A stretch of 64,000 nucleotides of DNA from Panaeolus papilionaceus (GCA_015501605.1 JADNRZ010000033.1:276824-340823), one strand, 5' to 3'. Counted from the stretch's first letter, positions 10,195-21,000 are shown. Notes: generated from the letters alone by a model not told the origin. Program-made: numbers and translations.

Positions 10195-12011
10195 CCTGGG
10201 TACGTTCTGCAGTCGGTTAGAGCGTCGTGTGTTCGCGCCCTCCGCTTCGCCTCACCAGGGGATATAGCGAGAGCCTCTAGGCCCGTCGTAATCGGCATGG
10301 GTAGACCAGACGAAATCGGCGCATCCTCGTCCACCACATCATGGTAGGTGTACTCTGAACGCGCTCGAACAGTGCCAGAGGCATCGTTCGAATAGATCCG
10401 AGACAGCGAGTCAGCTAAGATGTTCTCCTCACCAGGCACATACACAATTTCAAAGTCAAACATGCCGACCTTTTCCATCCAGCGCGCTTGCCGTCCAGAC
10501 TTGAATTCTTTCTGATTCAACAGGTGAATGAGTCCCTTATGATCAGTGACCCATTTAAACTTAACCCCTTGCAGGATATCACGATGTCGTAGCATCGTTT
10601 CAATACCCGCAAGCATTTCAATCTCATGCACTGGGTAATTTTGTTGAGCAGGGTTCAACTTCGCCGAGTAGAAGGCTGCGACATCGGCCTTACACCAGTC
10701 ATCTCCTTGACTTATTACACCAGATATACCAGTGTTACAGCCATCTGTAACCATCCAGATCTGCTTCGCGTCCGCTGCGTAGGAGAGAGGCTTGCGACGA
10801 TGGTCTCGTGCAGCTGCTACCAGTGCTTTGACGTCTTCAAACGCGCGTTGTTCTGTGAAAGTCCAGCGGAAAGGAACTGCATCTCCGGTAATGGCACTCA
10901 AAACACCCATAGGGATACGGACACCAGGTACGTTATCCGCAAGGTAACCAACAGATCCTAAGAACCCACGAAGCAGGTCCCTATTAGTGGGGGTCTTCCA
11001 GTTAGCAACCGAATCGACTTTGTGGGGATCCATCCTGATGCCATTCGAGTCCACCACATGTCCCAGAATCTCCAGCTCCTCTGCAAAGAACCGGAGCTTG
11101 TCCTTGCTCAGATATAATTTCTCTCGTTTCAATATTTCAAAAATTATCTTTACATGCTTAATGTGGTCCTGTACCGTGTCCGAATATATGATGATGTCGT
11201 CCAAATACACATCCATAAACAGACCAATATATGGGCTGAAAATATGATTCATGAGGGCTTGGTAAGTAGCCGGGGCATTGCAATCGCCCTGCTGGATGAC
11301 ATGAGACACAATGTTACCATCTGGTGTCGTAACTGCAGTCCGGTTTACGTGCTCAGGCACTACTCGAATCTGCTCGTACGCTGCCTTGATGTCCAGAGAA
11401 GACCTGAATTTCTTGTTGGACACCCGTCTTAGGATGCCGTCGATATCTGGCAAAGGAGACGTGAATCTCTTGGTGTTTTTATTTCGTTCTCGAAGATCAA
11501 ACACAGTGCGTAACTCTGGGGTCTCCTTCTTCGGCTTAGGGATCAAAAGCATGGGAACCGTATTTCCTGCAGAAGTGACTTCCCACCGTCCAGTATTAAC
11601 ATAGTCTGCGCGTTTCTTAGCCCACTGCTCACGAAATACTTCGGGGCACTTAGATGGGCGCCAGGGATACACCTTCTCCTCATCAATCAATGGGATGGTG
11701 TGGTTAATCGCACGCAGAGGTGGTAGTGGTGTGTCTGCCACGTCCTTGCATAGTGGTTCAGCAAGGGTCATCAGGAGTCTCCGAGCTTCCACGATTTCCG
11801 GATCGTCAAAGTCAATTTTGCTTATTACAGGGCGAGTGTTTACACCTTTATCAATTGGTAGTGAATTGGATGAACCTACAACGACACGTGCTGGATTGAG
11901 GCCAATGCACATCTGGTGTTGGTAAATGAAGGGTGTGCCGAGTATCATGTCATAAGAATTAATGTTGATCACATTTAAAACTCGTTCTTCGTCTATAGAC
12001 TGGTATTGAGG
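10089..12011 (-). CDS. Gypsy reverse transcriptase-RNase H (Pol, with the protease tail)
   Basis: This frame opens at 12011 without an ATG. Its first residues (YQSIDEERVL, then YDMILGTPF) are the normal C-terminal part of the aspartic protease whose active site lies in the preceding ORF, so a -1 shift is needed to join them. The RT domain follows, with LIPKPKK, FDLRERN, GDCNAPATYQ and the catalytic YLDDIIIYS at about 11190-11217. RNase H follows, with a connection of VTDGCNTG, SAKLNPAQQNYPVHEIEML and TDHKGL, ending in ADSLSRIYS. These features are diagnostic of Gypsy Pol. No canonical slippery heptamer was seen at the junction, so the shift may be a mutation or a non-standard recoding site. 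Confidence 0.93.
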   Translation of the reverse strand, partial: PQYQSIDEERVLNVININSYDMILGTPFIYQHQMCIGLNPARVVVGSSNSLPIDKGVNTRPVISKIDFDDPEIVEARRLLMTLAEPLCKDVADTPLPPLRAINHTIPLIDEEKVYPWRPSKCPEVFREQWAKKRADYVNTGRWEVTSAGNTVPMLLIPKPKKETPELRTVFDLRERNKNTKRFTSPLPDIDGILRRVSNKKFRSSLDIKAAYEQIRVVPEHVNRTAVTTPDGNIVSHVIQQGDCNAPATYQALMNHIFSPYIGLFMDVYLDDIIIYSDTVQDHIKHVKIIFEILKREKLYLSKDKLRFFAEELEILGHVVDSNGIRMDPHKVDSVANWKTPTNRDLLRGFLGSVGYLADNVPGVRIPMGVLSAITGDAVPFRWTFTEQRAFEDVKALVAAARDHRRKPLSYAADAKQIWMVTDGCNTGISGVISQGDDWCKADVAAFYSAKLNPAQQNYPVHEIEMLAGIETMLRHRDILQGVKFKWVTDHKGLIHLLNQKEFKSGRQARWMEKVGMFDFEIVYVPGEENILADSLSRIYSNDASGTVRARSEYTYHDVVDEDAPISSGLPMPITTGLEALAISPGEAKRRARTHDALTDCRTYPGWTILVVMLVHKTKRIALQPPFLSSLGNEGRAGVL

Positions 12012-15000
12012 TTAACTTTAACTGAAGAATTTATTTTTGATCTGGATCCCTGAACCGCAAGCTGAATCGGAACAGGGGGATCAAGCTCGATACGACTGAG
12101 CTTCAATTGGTCGGCGAGCGTTGTAGAGATGAAATCCCCCAAACTTCCAGTGTCGAGAAGAGCCCGTACAGGTTTATCATTAATCTTGACTACAATAACG
12201 AGCGGTTTGGGTACCAGATTGTTGCCACCTCGGGTAGAGACCGAATTTCTTTGCACCGCTGGGTATGAATTCTGAGGTACCTGAACGGCTGACAGGTGCA
12301 GACCAAGTTCATCCATGAGGTTGCGGCTTAGTCTGTGCTCCAGTGTGCGCTCTGCAGCTTTTCGGGTGAATTTCATCCTCCAGAGGGGATTCGTTGATTT
12401 CCTGAGGCGGTGCCACGCATGAGGATTTGTAGCGACGACACGAGCTAGGTTGATCATATCATGGGCCTCTCCTGAGAATGGGTTCGTTTCTGGGTGTTCA
12501 TCAACTAACATATTCAAGAAAGCGTCAGATTCATCCTGTTCGGATCTTAACCATGCAGTCAGATTAAAAATGTCTCGTTCAATCGCAGTGCTGCGAATGG
12601 TTCTGCGTGTGTGAAGACAGCGATCATAAATCTCAAGTTCTACAGATGGGTACAAGACAGGATCATGGCTTAACCGAAAGGATGGTTCGAGGCACGAATG
12701 TCTTCGTTGGACCTCAAACCGACACAGAGGGTTCTCAATTTCGTTAAACGATTGAGGGTCGATTCCCATTGCTGCCACCACCATGGCCCTTTCAATTCTT
12801 AGTTCAAATCGCCGTTCAATGGTCGAGAGCCCCAATGGGTGAATTTCGCGCCATCTGTGCATTTCTTCAGCAAAATCAATGTCGTTATTCGGGCAGCGTC
12901 CCCAACAGGCAGAAGCATACCAGTGTCCTATGTCAAAGTCATTATCTCTCATGTGGTCCACATATAGCTGTGCCACCTGATTTCTCCGATGGTCCATGAT
13001 TATGAACATGTTCTGGTAGGAGTCCTCATCCCAGAACACGTCAAATCTTTCCACACTGGGTCGTTCAAATTGATCATCGCCAGGGTAAGGTGCATAGCTG
13101 TCCAGTGCCTCAGCGATTGCTTCCCCAAGAGCGTTGTCTATAGTAACGTCACGGCCCTTGTATCTTTCGTATTCTTTCCGCAACATGTCTGTGACATCTA
13201 GTTCTTCCATTTCTGCATCCTCTTCAGACGTAGTGTTACTCACGGATTGTAAACCAGGCATTTCCTCAATGCTTTCACATGAGTCCGCTGTGTTTTCCGA
13301 TTTCGACGAGTTGAACGCGCTTGAGGCGTCATCAACAGCGGGCTCACCACTCTTGTACTCACACAGAGATCCGTCATCAGACAGTGGATTGGGTGGTAGT
13401 GTCGTACCTGACCCTCGTTCAAACATCCTAAGAGGGTATGTCTCCTTGTGGAGATCTCGTTTCTTATTCAATACGAGTTGGTACCACCTAACAAGGTCGA
13501 ATTTCTCATTTCTGAGGTGCGTGCCACTGATCAGTGTCGCTATGTCGCGATCATAGTCCATGACAACGTAAGTGTCGTGTCCCTGAGCCCATAACTCGAC
13601 GTGGAACCGATCTTCAGAGTCGGCGTCCATTGAGCAGTTGGGGTAATGAGACCAGATACCATCTCTGAGTAGGTATGCGGCTACGATTCCGTATGCATCT
13701 CCCATTCGAGTGGCATAGGGTGCTCTCATCACATCGGGTCGGCCAAGCTGCCAGTTGCGATAGCGCGCGTAGAACCTGCCTAACCGGAAGTTAGGATGTT
13801 CGAGGCGACGCTTCTCAACCCACAGTGATTCTTTAGCCACGCTGTCGTGGATGCCATAAAACATGTCATTGATTTGAACGACCGTAAATCGCCCACGCAC
13901 TCCTTGCTGTTCACAAATCTCGCGGCTGTCCCCGGGATATGGCTGAGAAATAGAGAGTACATACTCAGCTTGCATAGATAGTGCATCACCGATGTGATTT
14001 CGTGCATAAGATTTGCCAGGTTCGGATTCTCGGTACTGAGCCATCCAGTCGGGTTCAAGGAACCCCTCCCTTTCTTGGTAGTATCCGTCATACTCATATT
14101 CTCCTTGTAAGGATGAACCGCCATGATCCACTGTATCATTGAAATTTATTGAGGATAGTGGAATTGAGTCAAGTACTGGGGACTCGTCTAAGTTTGTGAT
14201 GCCCATCTCTAGGGAGTGCACCGCCATGGCATTACTTCCCGGAGGTTTTCCTGGGTTGTTCGATCTCATAACGTTCGCCTTGGTGCAATTGCGCGACAAG
14301 TGCCCGTGCTGGTGACAGTTGAAGCACTTGCCCTGATCTTTGTGCTCTTGAATTTCGGCCTCGCTCATCTTGGGTCTTGGTGTTTGATAAGTTTTCTGAG
14401 TACCCGTGTTATTAGACCCAGAGCTCTGCCCGTTGTTGGATGTCTGAGCATTGCGCGATGAACCCGAGGTATTCGGAGTAGATCGTTGCTCTGTTCTCGC
14501 AGGGTTGTTCTCAGCGCGCGAGTTAGTTCCGTTATTGGCTTGGTTTGATCCTGATTCACGGTTATTTCTATTGCCACTGGGCTGAGATGACTGTGCATTG
14601 TTGTTGCGACCAGAGGAAGTACCTTTGTCGTTGTTCAACTTCCCGAGTTCATTCCGCTTTTTACGAATAACATACTCTGCATTTTCAGCGGCTTCTGCTG
14701 ATTCCATAATGTCAGACCATGATGAGAACTCAGGGTTTAGTCGATCTCTCCACAGGTGTGCTTGAATTTCTTCGTCAAATCCATCCCAGAGACGGTTAAT
14801 CCTGTCCCTGAGGTCATTAATTCCAACCGTGTCCATTTTATTCGTTAGATCGCGTGCAAAGTCCCAAACACGACGTCGGTTTTGCCTCTCATGCTTGAGA
14901 TCTGAACGCAATTTAGATTTAAAGTTACGTGGGAAGCAGTAATTAAATAAACCGTCCAAGAAATCAGTCAAGGTCCATTCACCAGGGTTGGCAGCAGCTC

Positions 15001-16468
15001 GGGATAAATAAAAATTATAAGCCTTCCCCTCGAGGTAAGGTGCGATTACTTCTATTTGATCCTGAGGGTGTACTCGACCGCGCCGACAGTACCCTGTGGC
15101 TTCAGACCTAAACCTGATATACTTGTCCAAGTCCTGTTCACCCTTGTAAGCTTTAGGACTCTGTGGAGCGATGATGGGTTTCCTAGGGTAATACCCATCA
15201 TCATACTCATAGTTATCATAAGCAGGTTCTGGTCGTCGGCGGGGGCGACGAGGAGGGGGAGATGGAGGTCTCCTACGCTCACCCCAGCCGTCGTCGTCGT
15301 CATCGCCGTCGTCAGGGTCTCCTGGATTGTTGGGGCCATAATACGGGACCTGTTGTCGGTGGTGATCATGAGCACGGTTTACCCTTTCTGGGTTATCCCG
15401 GAACTCTTGGCTTGGTCTGCCACCTTCAGGGGGTATGTTCTGAGTTTCACGCTCGCGTAGCCGTCCTAGGATGCTATCGCGTGAGATCTGTTGGATAGGG
15501 TGCACCGTCTCGCGACGGTTGCTCCTGTGGCTTCTGTTCGAGGGAGCTTCACTGGGGATTCTAAATCCTCGTGTCCTATCATCAATGTCAATCCTATCAT
15601 GAATACCTGAGGGTCCTGGACGATCCTGAGCTGTGCGCTTGGTTCGTTGTATCTGGTTAAGCAGATCTTGTTGAGTCTCCGCATCTAGCTCATAATCATC
15701 TAATTGGAGTTGACCCCAGTTACGGGGGTCTGGACCCTTTCCTTTGGCTTTCGGGGCCGGATCTTCGCTTTCTTGGCGCTCCTCAGGTGGGCTCACGCGC
15801 TCAAATCTTCGCGAAATGGTAGCGCGTTGGTTCTGAGTCAGGTTTTCATGGGCCCTTTCAATATTGAGGTCACGCGTGTTATTTCTCAAGAATAAATTTT
15901 CATTATCGCGATTGCGATTATCTACGTTGCTGGGGAGCTCCTGCTCTGGGAGTCCAGCAAATCTATTCGATGTGATGAAGGTGACAGCACGAGTAGTGCC
16001 ATCCTGGAGAGGGGACTCGTGGCTACGGGTCCTCCTCCGATTCACCATACCCCAGCCTGTTTCATCAGGCGGGGTGTAACGGAGAACACGACCACGGCTC
16101 CGTACAGGAGTCTGGTACTCTTCCAACCCTGAGTCTCGAGGACCAGGTTGTGATTGCGCCTGATGCGGCGGGGTATCGTGCAACGTACCAGGTATCATAA
16201 GGCCTCGTGTCTCGTTCTCTGAACCAGACGGGGTCACGGGCCTTGATGGTGGTTGAGCGGCGACGTTGGCATAGGAGCGGGAAGGTGGTCCTGGTTCCTC
16301 TTCATTGGTGTCTGTGTTTCGTCGGGTTTGGTTTTCGGGTTGAGCATTCATCGCGGCGCTAGCAGCGGCAACGCGGTGTCGGGTTCTGGGTCCATCGATG
16401 GTCGCCATTCTATTAGAAATAGCGTCAGGTATCGTAAAGTAAAGTCTCGCGAGAATCAAATTATCCAA
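11993..16468 (-). CDS. Very long Gag-protease ORF of the Gypsy element (1491 aa)
   Basis: This is the structural section of the element. An N-terminal disordered region of about 430 residues precedes a gag domain (about 435-610: KAYKGEQDLDKYIRF to the EFSSWSDIMESAE segment). An Asn/Ser-rich linker and one CCHC zinc knuckle (CFNCHQHGHLSRNC, about 713-726) follow. Then comes an unusual region of about 650 residues with repeated modules, and an aspartic protease active site (LLDTGSLGDF, about 1436-1445). The likely start is the second Met, in MATIDGPRTRHR, about 20 codons after the first. The ORF stops at 11993, inside the protease, whose remainder continues in the -1 frame. The length is well above usual Gypsy gag proteins because of the module region. 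Confidence 0.9.
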   Translation of the reverse strand: MDNLILARLYFTIPDAISNRMATIDGPRTRHRVAAASAAMNAQPENQTRRNTDTNEEEPGPPSRSYANVAAQPPSRPVTPSGSENETRGLMIPGTLHDTPPHQAQSQPGPRDSGLEEYQTPVRSRGRVLRYTPPDETGWGMVNRRRTRSHESPLQDGTTRAVTFITSNRFAGLPEQELPSNVDNRNRDNENLFLRNNTRDLNIERAHENLTQNQRATISRRFERVSPPEERQESEDPAPKAKGKGPDPRNWGQLQLDDYELDAETQQDLLNQIQRTKRTAQDRPGPSGIHDRIDIDDRTRGFRIPSEAPSNRSHRSNRRETVHPIQQISRDSILGRLRERETQNIPPEGGRPSQEFRDNPERVNRAHDHHRQQVPYYGPNNPGDPDDGDDDDDGWGERRRPPSPPPRRPRRRPEPAYDNYEYDDGYYPRKPIIAPQSPKAYKGEQDLDKYIRFRSEATGYCRRGRVHPQDQIEVIAPYLEGKAYNFYLSRAAANPGEWTLTDFLDGLFNYCFPRNFKSKLRSDLKHERQNRRRVWDFARDLTNKMDTVGINDLRDRINRLWDGFDEEIQAHLWRDRLNPEFSSWSDIMESAEAAENAEYVIRKKRNELGKLNNDKGTSSGRNNNAQSSQPSGNRNNRESGSNQANNGTNSRAENNPARTEQRSTPNTSGSSRNAQTSNNGQSSGSNNTGTQKTYQTPRPKMSEAEIQEHKDQGKCFNCHQHGHLSRNCTKANVMRSNNPGKPPGSNAMAVHSLEMGITNLDESPVLDSIPLSSINFNDTVDHGGSSLQGEYEYDGYYQEREGFLEPDWMAQYRESEPGKSYARNHIGDALSMQAEYVLSISQPYPGDSREICEQQGVRGRFTVVQINDMFYGIHDSVAKESLWVEKRRLEHPNFRLGRFYARYRNWQLGRPDVMRAPYATRMGDAYGIVAAYLLRDGIWSHYPNCSMDADSEDRFHVELWAQGHDTYVVMDYDRDIATLISGTHLRNEKFDLVRWYQLVLNKKRDLHKETYPLRMFERGSGTTLPPNPLSDDGSLCEYKSGEPAVDDASSAFNSSKSENTADSCESIEEMPGLQSVSNTTSEEDAEMEELDVTDMLRKEYERYKGRDVTIDNALGEAIAEALDSYAPYPGDDQFERPSVERFDVFWDEDSYQNMFIIMDHRRNQVAQLYVDHMRDNDFDIGHWYASACWGRCPNNDIDFAEEMHRWREIHPLGLSTIERRFELRIERAMVVAAMGIDPQSFNEIENPLCRFEVQRRHSCLEPSFRLSHDPVLYPSVELEIYDRCLHTRRTIRSTAIERDIFNLTAWLRSEQDESDAFLNMLVDEHPETNPFSGEAHDMINLARVVATNPHAWHRLRKSTNPLWRMKFTRKAAERTLEHRLSRNLMDELGLHLSAVQVPQNSYPAVQRNSVSTRGGNNLVPKPLVIVVKINDKPVRALLDTGSLGDFISTTLADQLKLSRIELDPPVPIQLAVQGSRSKINSSVKVNLNTSL

Positions 16469-16669
16469 GGACTAGCCTATGGATATCAACAGTAGATAGA
16501 GAAATAAAGGAGAAATAGAACTATCTAAAACTCACCGGGTGATCAAGCCGTGGTCGTCGATAGGGTCGATGTTTTTGGGGTTTGTTGTTTTCACAGAGAG
16601 AGAGAGAGAGAAAGAAAAAGATGTCGGTATCGGTGTAGTCGAGTTTTCTTGCGTATATGTAAAAAAATA

Positions 16670-17032
16670 TGTGACGTTTCGTGCTCACGGTGGCGAAGGC
16701 GACGTTGAGGTTAAAACGGCACACGGGAATTGGGGTAGCTCAAATGCACGCGATAAAATACAGTTTAACGCAATGGATTCAAACTGAGGACGATGAGTCC
16801 TCTTACTCGACTATTTATACGCTAAAATAAGGTTTAAGAACAAATACTATAAAACTACCAAGGAGTAAGCGAAGTTAAAGATAAACAAATAAAGGAGGTT
16901 GGTAGTCTACAAAGGGGTCTGATGAAAGATAAGATAAGAATGGGATAGGGGTTTTGTGAGGCTTTTCTGACTGATAATACTAAGGGAAGAAATGACGAAG
17001 AAGTGAAATGAAAATAAAATCGAACCGTTACA
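16670..17032 (-). repeat. 5' LTR of the Gypsy element
   Basis: A 363-bp terminal repeat, the promoter-bearing copy for this minus-strand element, reading the same as 6745-7107. It is followed at 17033-17037 by ACCCG, the right copy of the target duplication. Confidence 0.95.
16811..16822 (-). promoter_or_regulatory. LTR TATA box
   Basis: On the minus strand this reads GCGTATAAATAG. About 16 nt further on is a perfect 6-bp hairpin (GAGGAC-TCATC-GTCCTC, 16786-16802). This is the expected place for the promoter and the start of the R region. The same arrangement is in the 3' LTR. Confidence 0.6.
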
Positions 17033-17037
17033 ACCCG

Positions 17038-19535
17038 CCAGATGCCTTATCAGGATCAGGGCCTTGTCAGACCCTTGATGGACCTGATCATGCTCGGTTG
17101 AGCTCTGCTCAGACTTAGAAATCCTGAAAATGTTCCATGGTGTATGATTAGTGTACTGTCCCTGATTATGACCCTACTATTCCTAATAAGGCTTACAGCT
17201 GCCTGATCTAAAACCACTGATTTAGAGCACCTGGCTCACGACCCCACTGATGCCTGCAGCCAGTGCATGTTAGAAATCTGAGTCTCCTCAGTTGCGGCGG
17301 TCTAAATGATCAACAAGCCCACATGAATGTGATGTGAGACAGTGGATGTGCGATGCGATGGATAGGTCCAGAGATTGCGTGAGTCAACATGAATGGAACA
17401 TACACAAGTTGTATTCAGTGCACTAACAGGCGGGCAGATGAGTAAGCAAGGGTGAAGTATACAGACTACAGAGTGTGCTTCGTAGTATACTAGAGCCAGT
17501 AATAGGGGTCATTTAATATACAGTGATGAGCCTCGCGCCCACATACCTCTGTTTTCGCGATTTCAGACGAATTCCGCAATACATCGCGCACGCGCATATG
17601 CCACTGTATCAGGATTGCATGCAAGCACACAACCCACCACATCTACCACCAAATTTCTGCATCTAATCATGTTTCGCAATTCATTCACTCGGCCCTCAGT
17701 CACACATTCTATACCTCAATCCCCCTCCTCGTCACCTGTAATATTCAAAATCCCTTTTCTATGTAACTCTCTTTCTTATTTTGACTCTAGCTCATTTGGT
17801 AGATTATGTCAACTGTACACTAACTTACCCTGCAAATTGGATTATTTTTACTCCCCTTATTTTGCATCTGAGTTTCGGTTTCATTTCATTTTGTCTCCCA
17901 GTAGTTCTACGTAGCTACCTTCGTTGGCTTTCGTATTCAGTCGCCGCCTTTGTCGGTTTTCGTCCCAGTTAGCCCCAGTAATCATTCTTATCGCTCCCAG
18001 TCGTCTAGCACCGCCGTTTTCGATGTTTCCTTCAGCCTTAGTCGTCCTAGCTTTCGTATATCGTGTAGTATGGTTCCCCAGCATTGCCATCGCCGATCTG
18101 AACCTCCTCTCCATCGTGTCAGTCATCCAATGCTAACCATAGCTCTCCCGACCCCACATATTTGCAACTGGGCGCACCTCATTCATCTCACTCACCTTGC
18201 ATCATCCCCATCACCCTAACACGTGTCCCATGCATCCACTATCTCATTTTTGTTTCTGTTTGGTTTCCATTCGTGATCCCACTATTGCGCTCTCACCAAC
18301 AGGGTGAAATACAAAAAACCGTGAATACGAATGGGAGGTTTGGAAGTGTTGGGGAACAATAGGCGAGGATAGGCGGTGGCAATGTATGCGAGGGTGAGGT
18401 TCATGGAGGCAAAAGACCTTCCAGTGCCTATCTTCTGTACTCTGACTCTGTAGGTAGAGCAAAAAAAGAATGATATTGAGCATGAACGAATGCTTCGAGT
18501 CCCAACAAACATGTTATGGTAAGTGTAGATAATGAAATTGAAGTAAAGTAAATAGACGGAGGGAAATGCAGGGAAATATGATGAAACCGACAAGAAATTG
18601 TAAGGATTTAAGGAGGCAAACACCGAATCATTTCAAGGAATTGAAAATAGGATAAACAAAATAAACGAATAAGGAGGATGATGTGAGGCGAGTTCTGCTG
18701 TACTAAATGTCGTCATGAATGTGAGGGTGCCAGTGACGATGTAGGGCCCAGAATGCAGGAGGGAGAGATGCATTGTAACACGACAGAAAACGCGAAGACC
18801 CCAGGGATACCCAGATAGACATGCTGACCCATCAGCGCTTCGAAGATAAATAAATAAAGTTGATAACTAATATCGAGGACCTTCGAGGTTGACGGACCAG
18901 AAACTAAAGATCCGAGTCCTCTGTAACTCAGATAATATCTAATGTATGCCTCTGTACTATAGAAAGTGTGGAGGCCAATGAAATACGGTATTATGTGGAA
19001 CAAATGCATGAGAAAGATATCAAGAATAATGTGACGAACAATAATACATGAAAAAGGAAGACGAAATTATTAGATTATTACTGGTTGCACGTCCCGAACC
19101 TGGAGGTGCATGGAAAGAAGCGAGGATTTAACTGCTGGTGCCTGTAAATGCATTGTGGAGGGAATAATCGTCCTTCAGTACTGTTGTGATGTTTGTATCG
19201 TTGAGTAAACTGTGCAGAGCGCAACAGCAAGTAAGTGGGGTTCGGAGGACTGAAATCAAGAGAGGGATGGTGGGATGATGGACTTGGGGACCAGATGAAG
19301 AGGCGATGAGGCTAGAAAGCGATTGCCTATTAATCACACCATATTTCGCAAGTGTACCTGTTACTTTAATTCATGGGGTATAATTTAATACTACAAAATA
19401 TTCTGATACGACAGAACATGTAGTGGTATCAAGAATGGTGCAACATTACGCCAGGCTTATGAGGCAGGACGAGTAACATTGGTAGAGTAACTGTAGGATG
19501 TCAACAATATACACGAGTTCTCCCTATCAAATACA
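17038..19535. repeat. Repeat-derived region, includes R1 family copy 2
   Basis: About 17640-18200 is pyrimidine-rich, and 17890-18080 matches the minus strand of 5990-6250, so it is a copy of family R1 in the opposite orientation. The remainder (18200-19535) holds only short scattered open frames without domain signatures. No gene is supported. Confidence 0.45.
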
Positions 19536-19642
19536 GAACGATGGTATAGTGGTATTTATTCATCATCAAGGTACAGGTATTAGGTAAGCTAAGGTAAGCA
19601 AGAGGCTCTGGGTTCGATTCTCGTCAAATGCAAAAAAAAAAT
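19536..19642 (+). repeat. Possible tRNA-derived SINE head with poly-A tail
   Basis: The string ATGGTATAGTGGTA (19541-19554) resembles a pol III A box of Asp/Glu/Gly tRNAs. About 55 nt later GGGTTCGATTC (19610-19620) is a good B box, followed after a short tail by ten A residues (19632-19641). The region between does not fold into a good anticodon arm, so it is not a working tRNA. This order fits a SINE, but only one copy is seen and no target duplication was found. Confidence 0.4.
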
Positions 19643-21000
19643 AACCAGACAGCAAGTGCCTTGTCAGAGCACGGGGAACCGATTAGGCAAATTAATTATT
19701 TTTTTTATTTTTGCTCAGCCTGCACCTAATCAGGTCCAGACCGCCTAATCAGGCCGTTAGCTCCTGGTCAGGGTAGAGCCTGATCAGAATTCTCATGGAC
19801 TTGTCAGAGCGACTTTCATTCTGATCAGGCCTAATCAGGCTTTCCCATCCTTACGCCCCTTATCGGCCTAATTAGGCATTCTGGAGGTTTCCGACAGAGA
19901 GTCGATCAAGACGAACACTGGATAGGCCTTGTTCTCGAGCACGACTGCCATGGCAAGCAACTTGCCAACCTCATCAGGTGTAGCCGGTAAACTGTCAATA
20001 CTACCTGAGAGTAGATGGGTGGGTCCTACGAGGGCGTATGCAAGGTTATCGGTGATGTGCGTGTTACGGTAAGTCTAGATATGAAAATGATATGAATATA
20101 ATATGATTTGTGTTGTGAGGATGAGGATGGTGTGACGATGGGTGAGTAAGCGCGACGTTGCAAGGTCGTGGGGTCTGCGAGTGCTAAGGGAAATGTGGGA
20201 AACAAGAGGAAGGCGGTGCCTCGGAATGCACACTAAACGATGAAATAGGAATGGAAACGAGACGAGATATGAAGAAGACGACGACAAGAGACGAAACGGA
20301 GACGAACTGAGATGAACTGGGGCGAAAGGTTGAAAGCTATTCTGTGGTGGAAATGGTGTACAGTAAATAATATACATGAGCTGTGGTGGTGGTACTACGA
20401 AGGTAAACTAAAATGGAAATATGAATGAAAACAATAGAAAATGAAAGGATATAAGAAAGTAAGCGCTGAAGCGTTTCAATAATCGAAAATAGACTGAAAA
20501 ATGAACAAAATATTCCGAATGAGGGAGGTACCGTGCAGCCGGGGAATGCAGGATAAACGGTAAAATACCGAAAATGCGAAATTCAGAGGGATGTGGGTTC
20601 GGAGCTCATCATCGTGCTAGACACATATTATGGGTTATCATTGTAGTGTTACAGGGAACATAACCAGTGGGTCAGTGACAGTGCAACCTTTGAGTGGTGT
20701 TGAGGAACACATGACGAAAATGAACAATATAAGGAATAGAATGAAGGGAAGATATTGGAAAGCATGAGTAATAACAGTGGGGGGATGCATCGAAAGCAAA
20801 AAACAAAACACCATTAGAGCGACAATCAATGTGTGCTGGAAAGTCTATTTCTGAGTCTAGTGAAAGGGTGGGCCTTGCCAGTAGCTTGGTGGAGGAGACT
20901 GGAAGTCGTGGTAGCTCCTTGATGGGGGTTGTCTACTGCTTGAGGGCTCTTCTTTTTTCATGCATTTATGATGGGTCAGAAGGCGAGTACTTGTCAGTCC
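19643..21000. other. No gene seen; cluster of CTGATCAGG-type palindromes
   Basis: Between about 19660 and 19880 short variants of CCTGATCAGGC and CCTAATCAGGC recur in both orientations, with related forms at 17036-17100. The rest of the stretch has short purine-rich tracts and no supported gene. Confidence 0.4.

Larger units (their letters stand above)
6745..17032 (-). mobile_element. Complete Ty3/Gypsy chromovirus LTR retrotransposon
   Basis: The element is 10,288 bp. It begins and ends with 363-bp LTRs (TG...CA) that I read as identical, and it is flanked by the 5-bp duplication ACCCG (6740-6744 and 17033-17037). It lies on the minus strand in the order gag-protease, reverse transcriptase-RNase H, integrase with a chromodomain-like C-terminus, then an extra ORF. 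RT before integrase makes it Gypsy, and the C-terminal chromodomain-like segment points to chromoviruses. Identical LTRs imply a recent insertion. The purine-rich AGGAGGG run on the minus strand just upstream of the 3' LTR (7112-7118) fits a polypurine tract. No ordinary tRNA primer-binding site is evident next to the 5' LTR. The copy may be inactive if the two frame changes in pol are mutations. Confidence 0.95.

Noticed and set aside
12769..16079. Many plus-strand frames of 60-140 codons inside the Gypsy element
   Set aside because: They lie antisense to the gag-pol ORFs and have no independent features.
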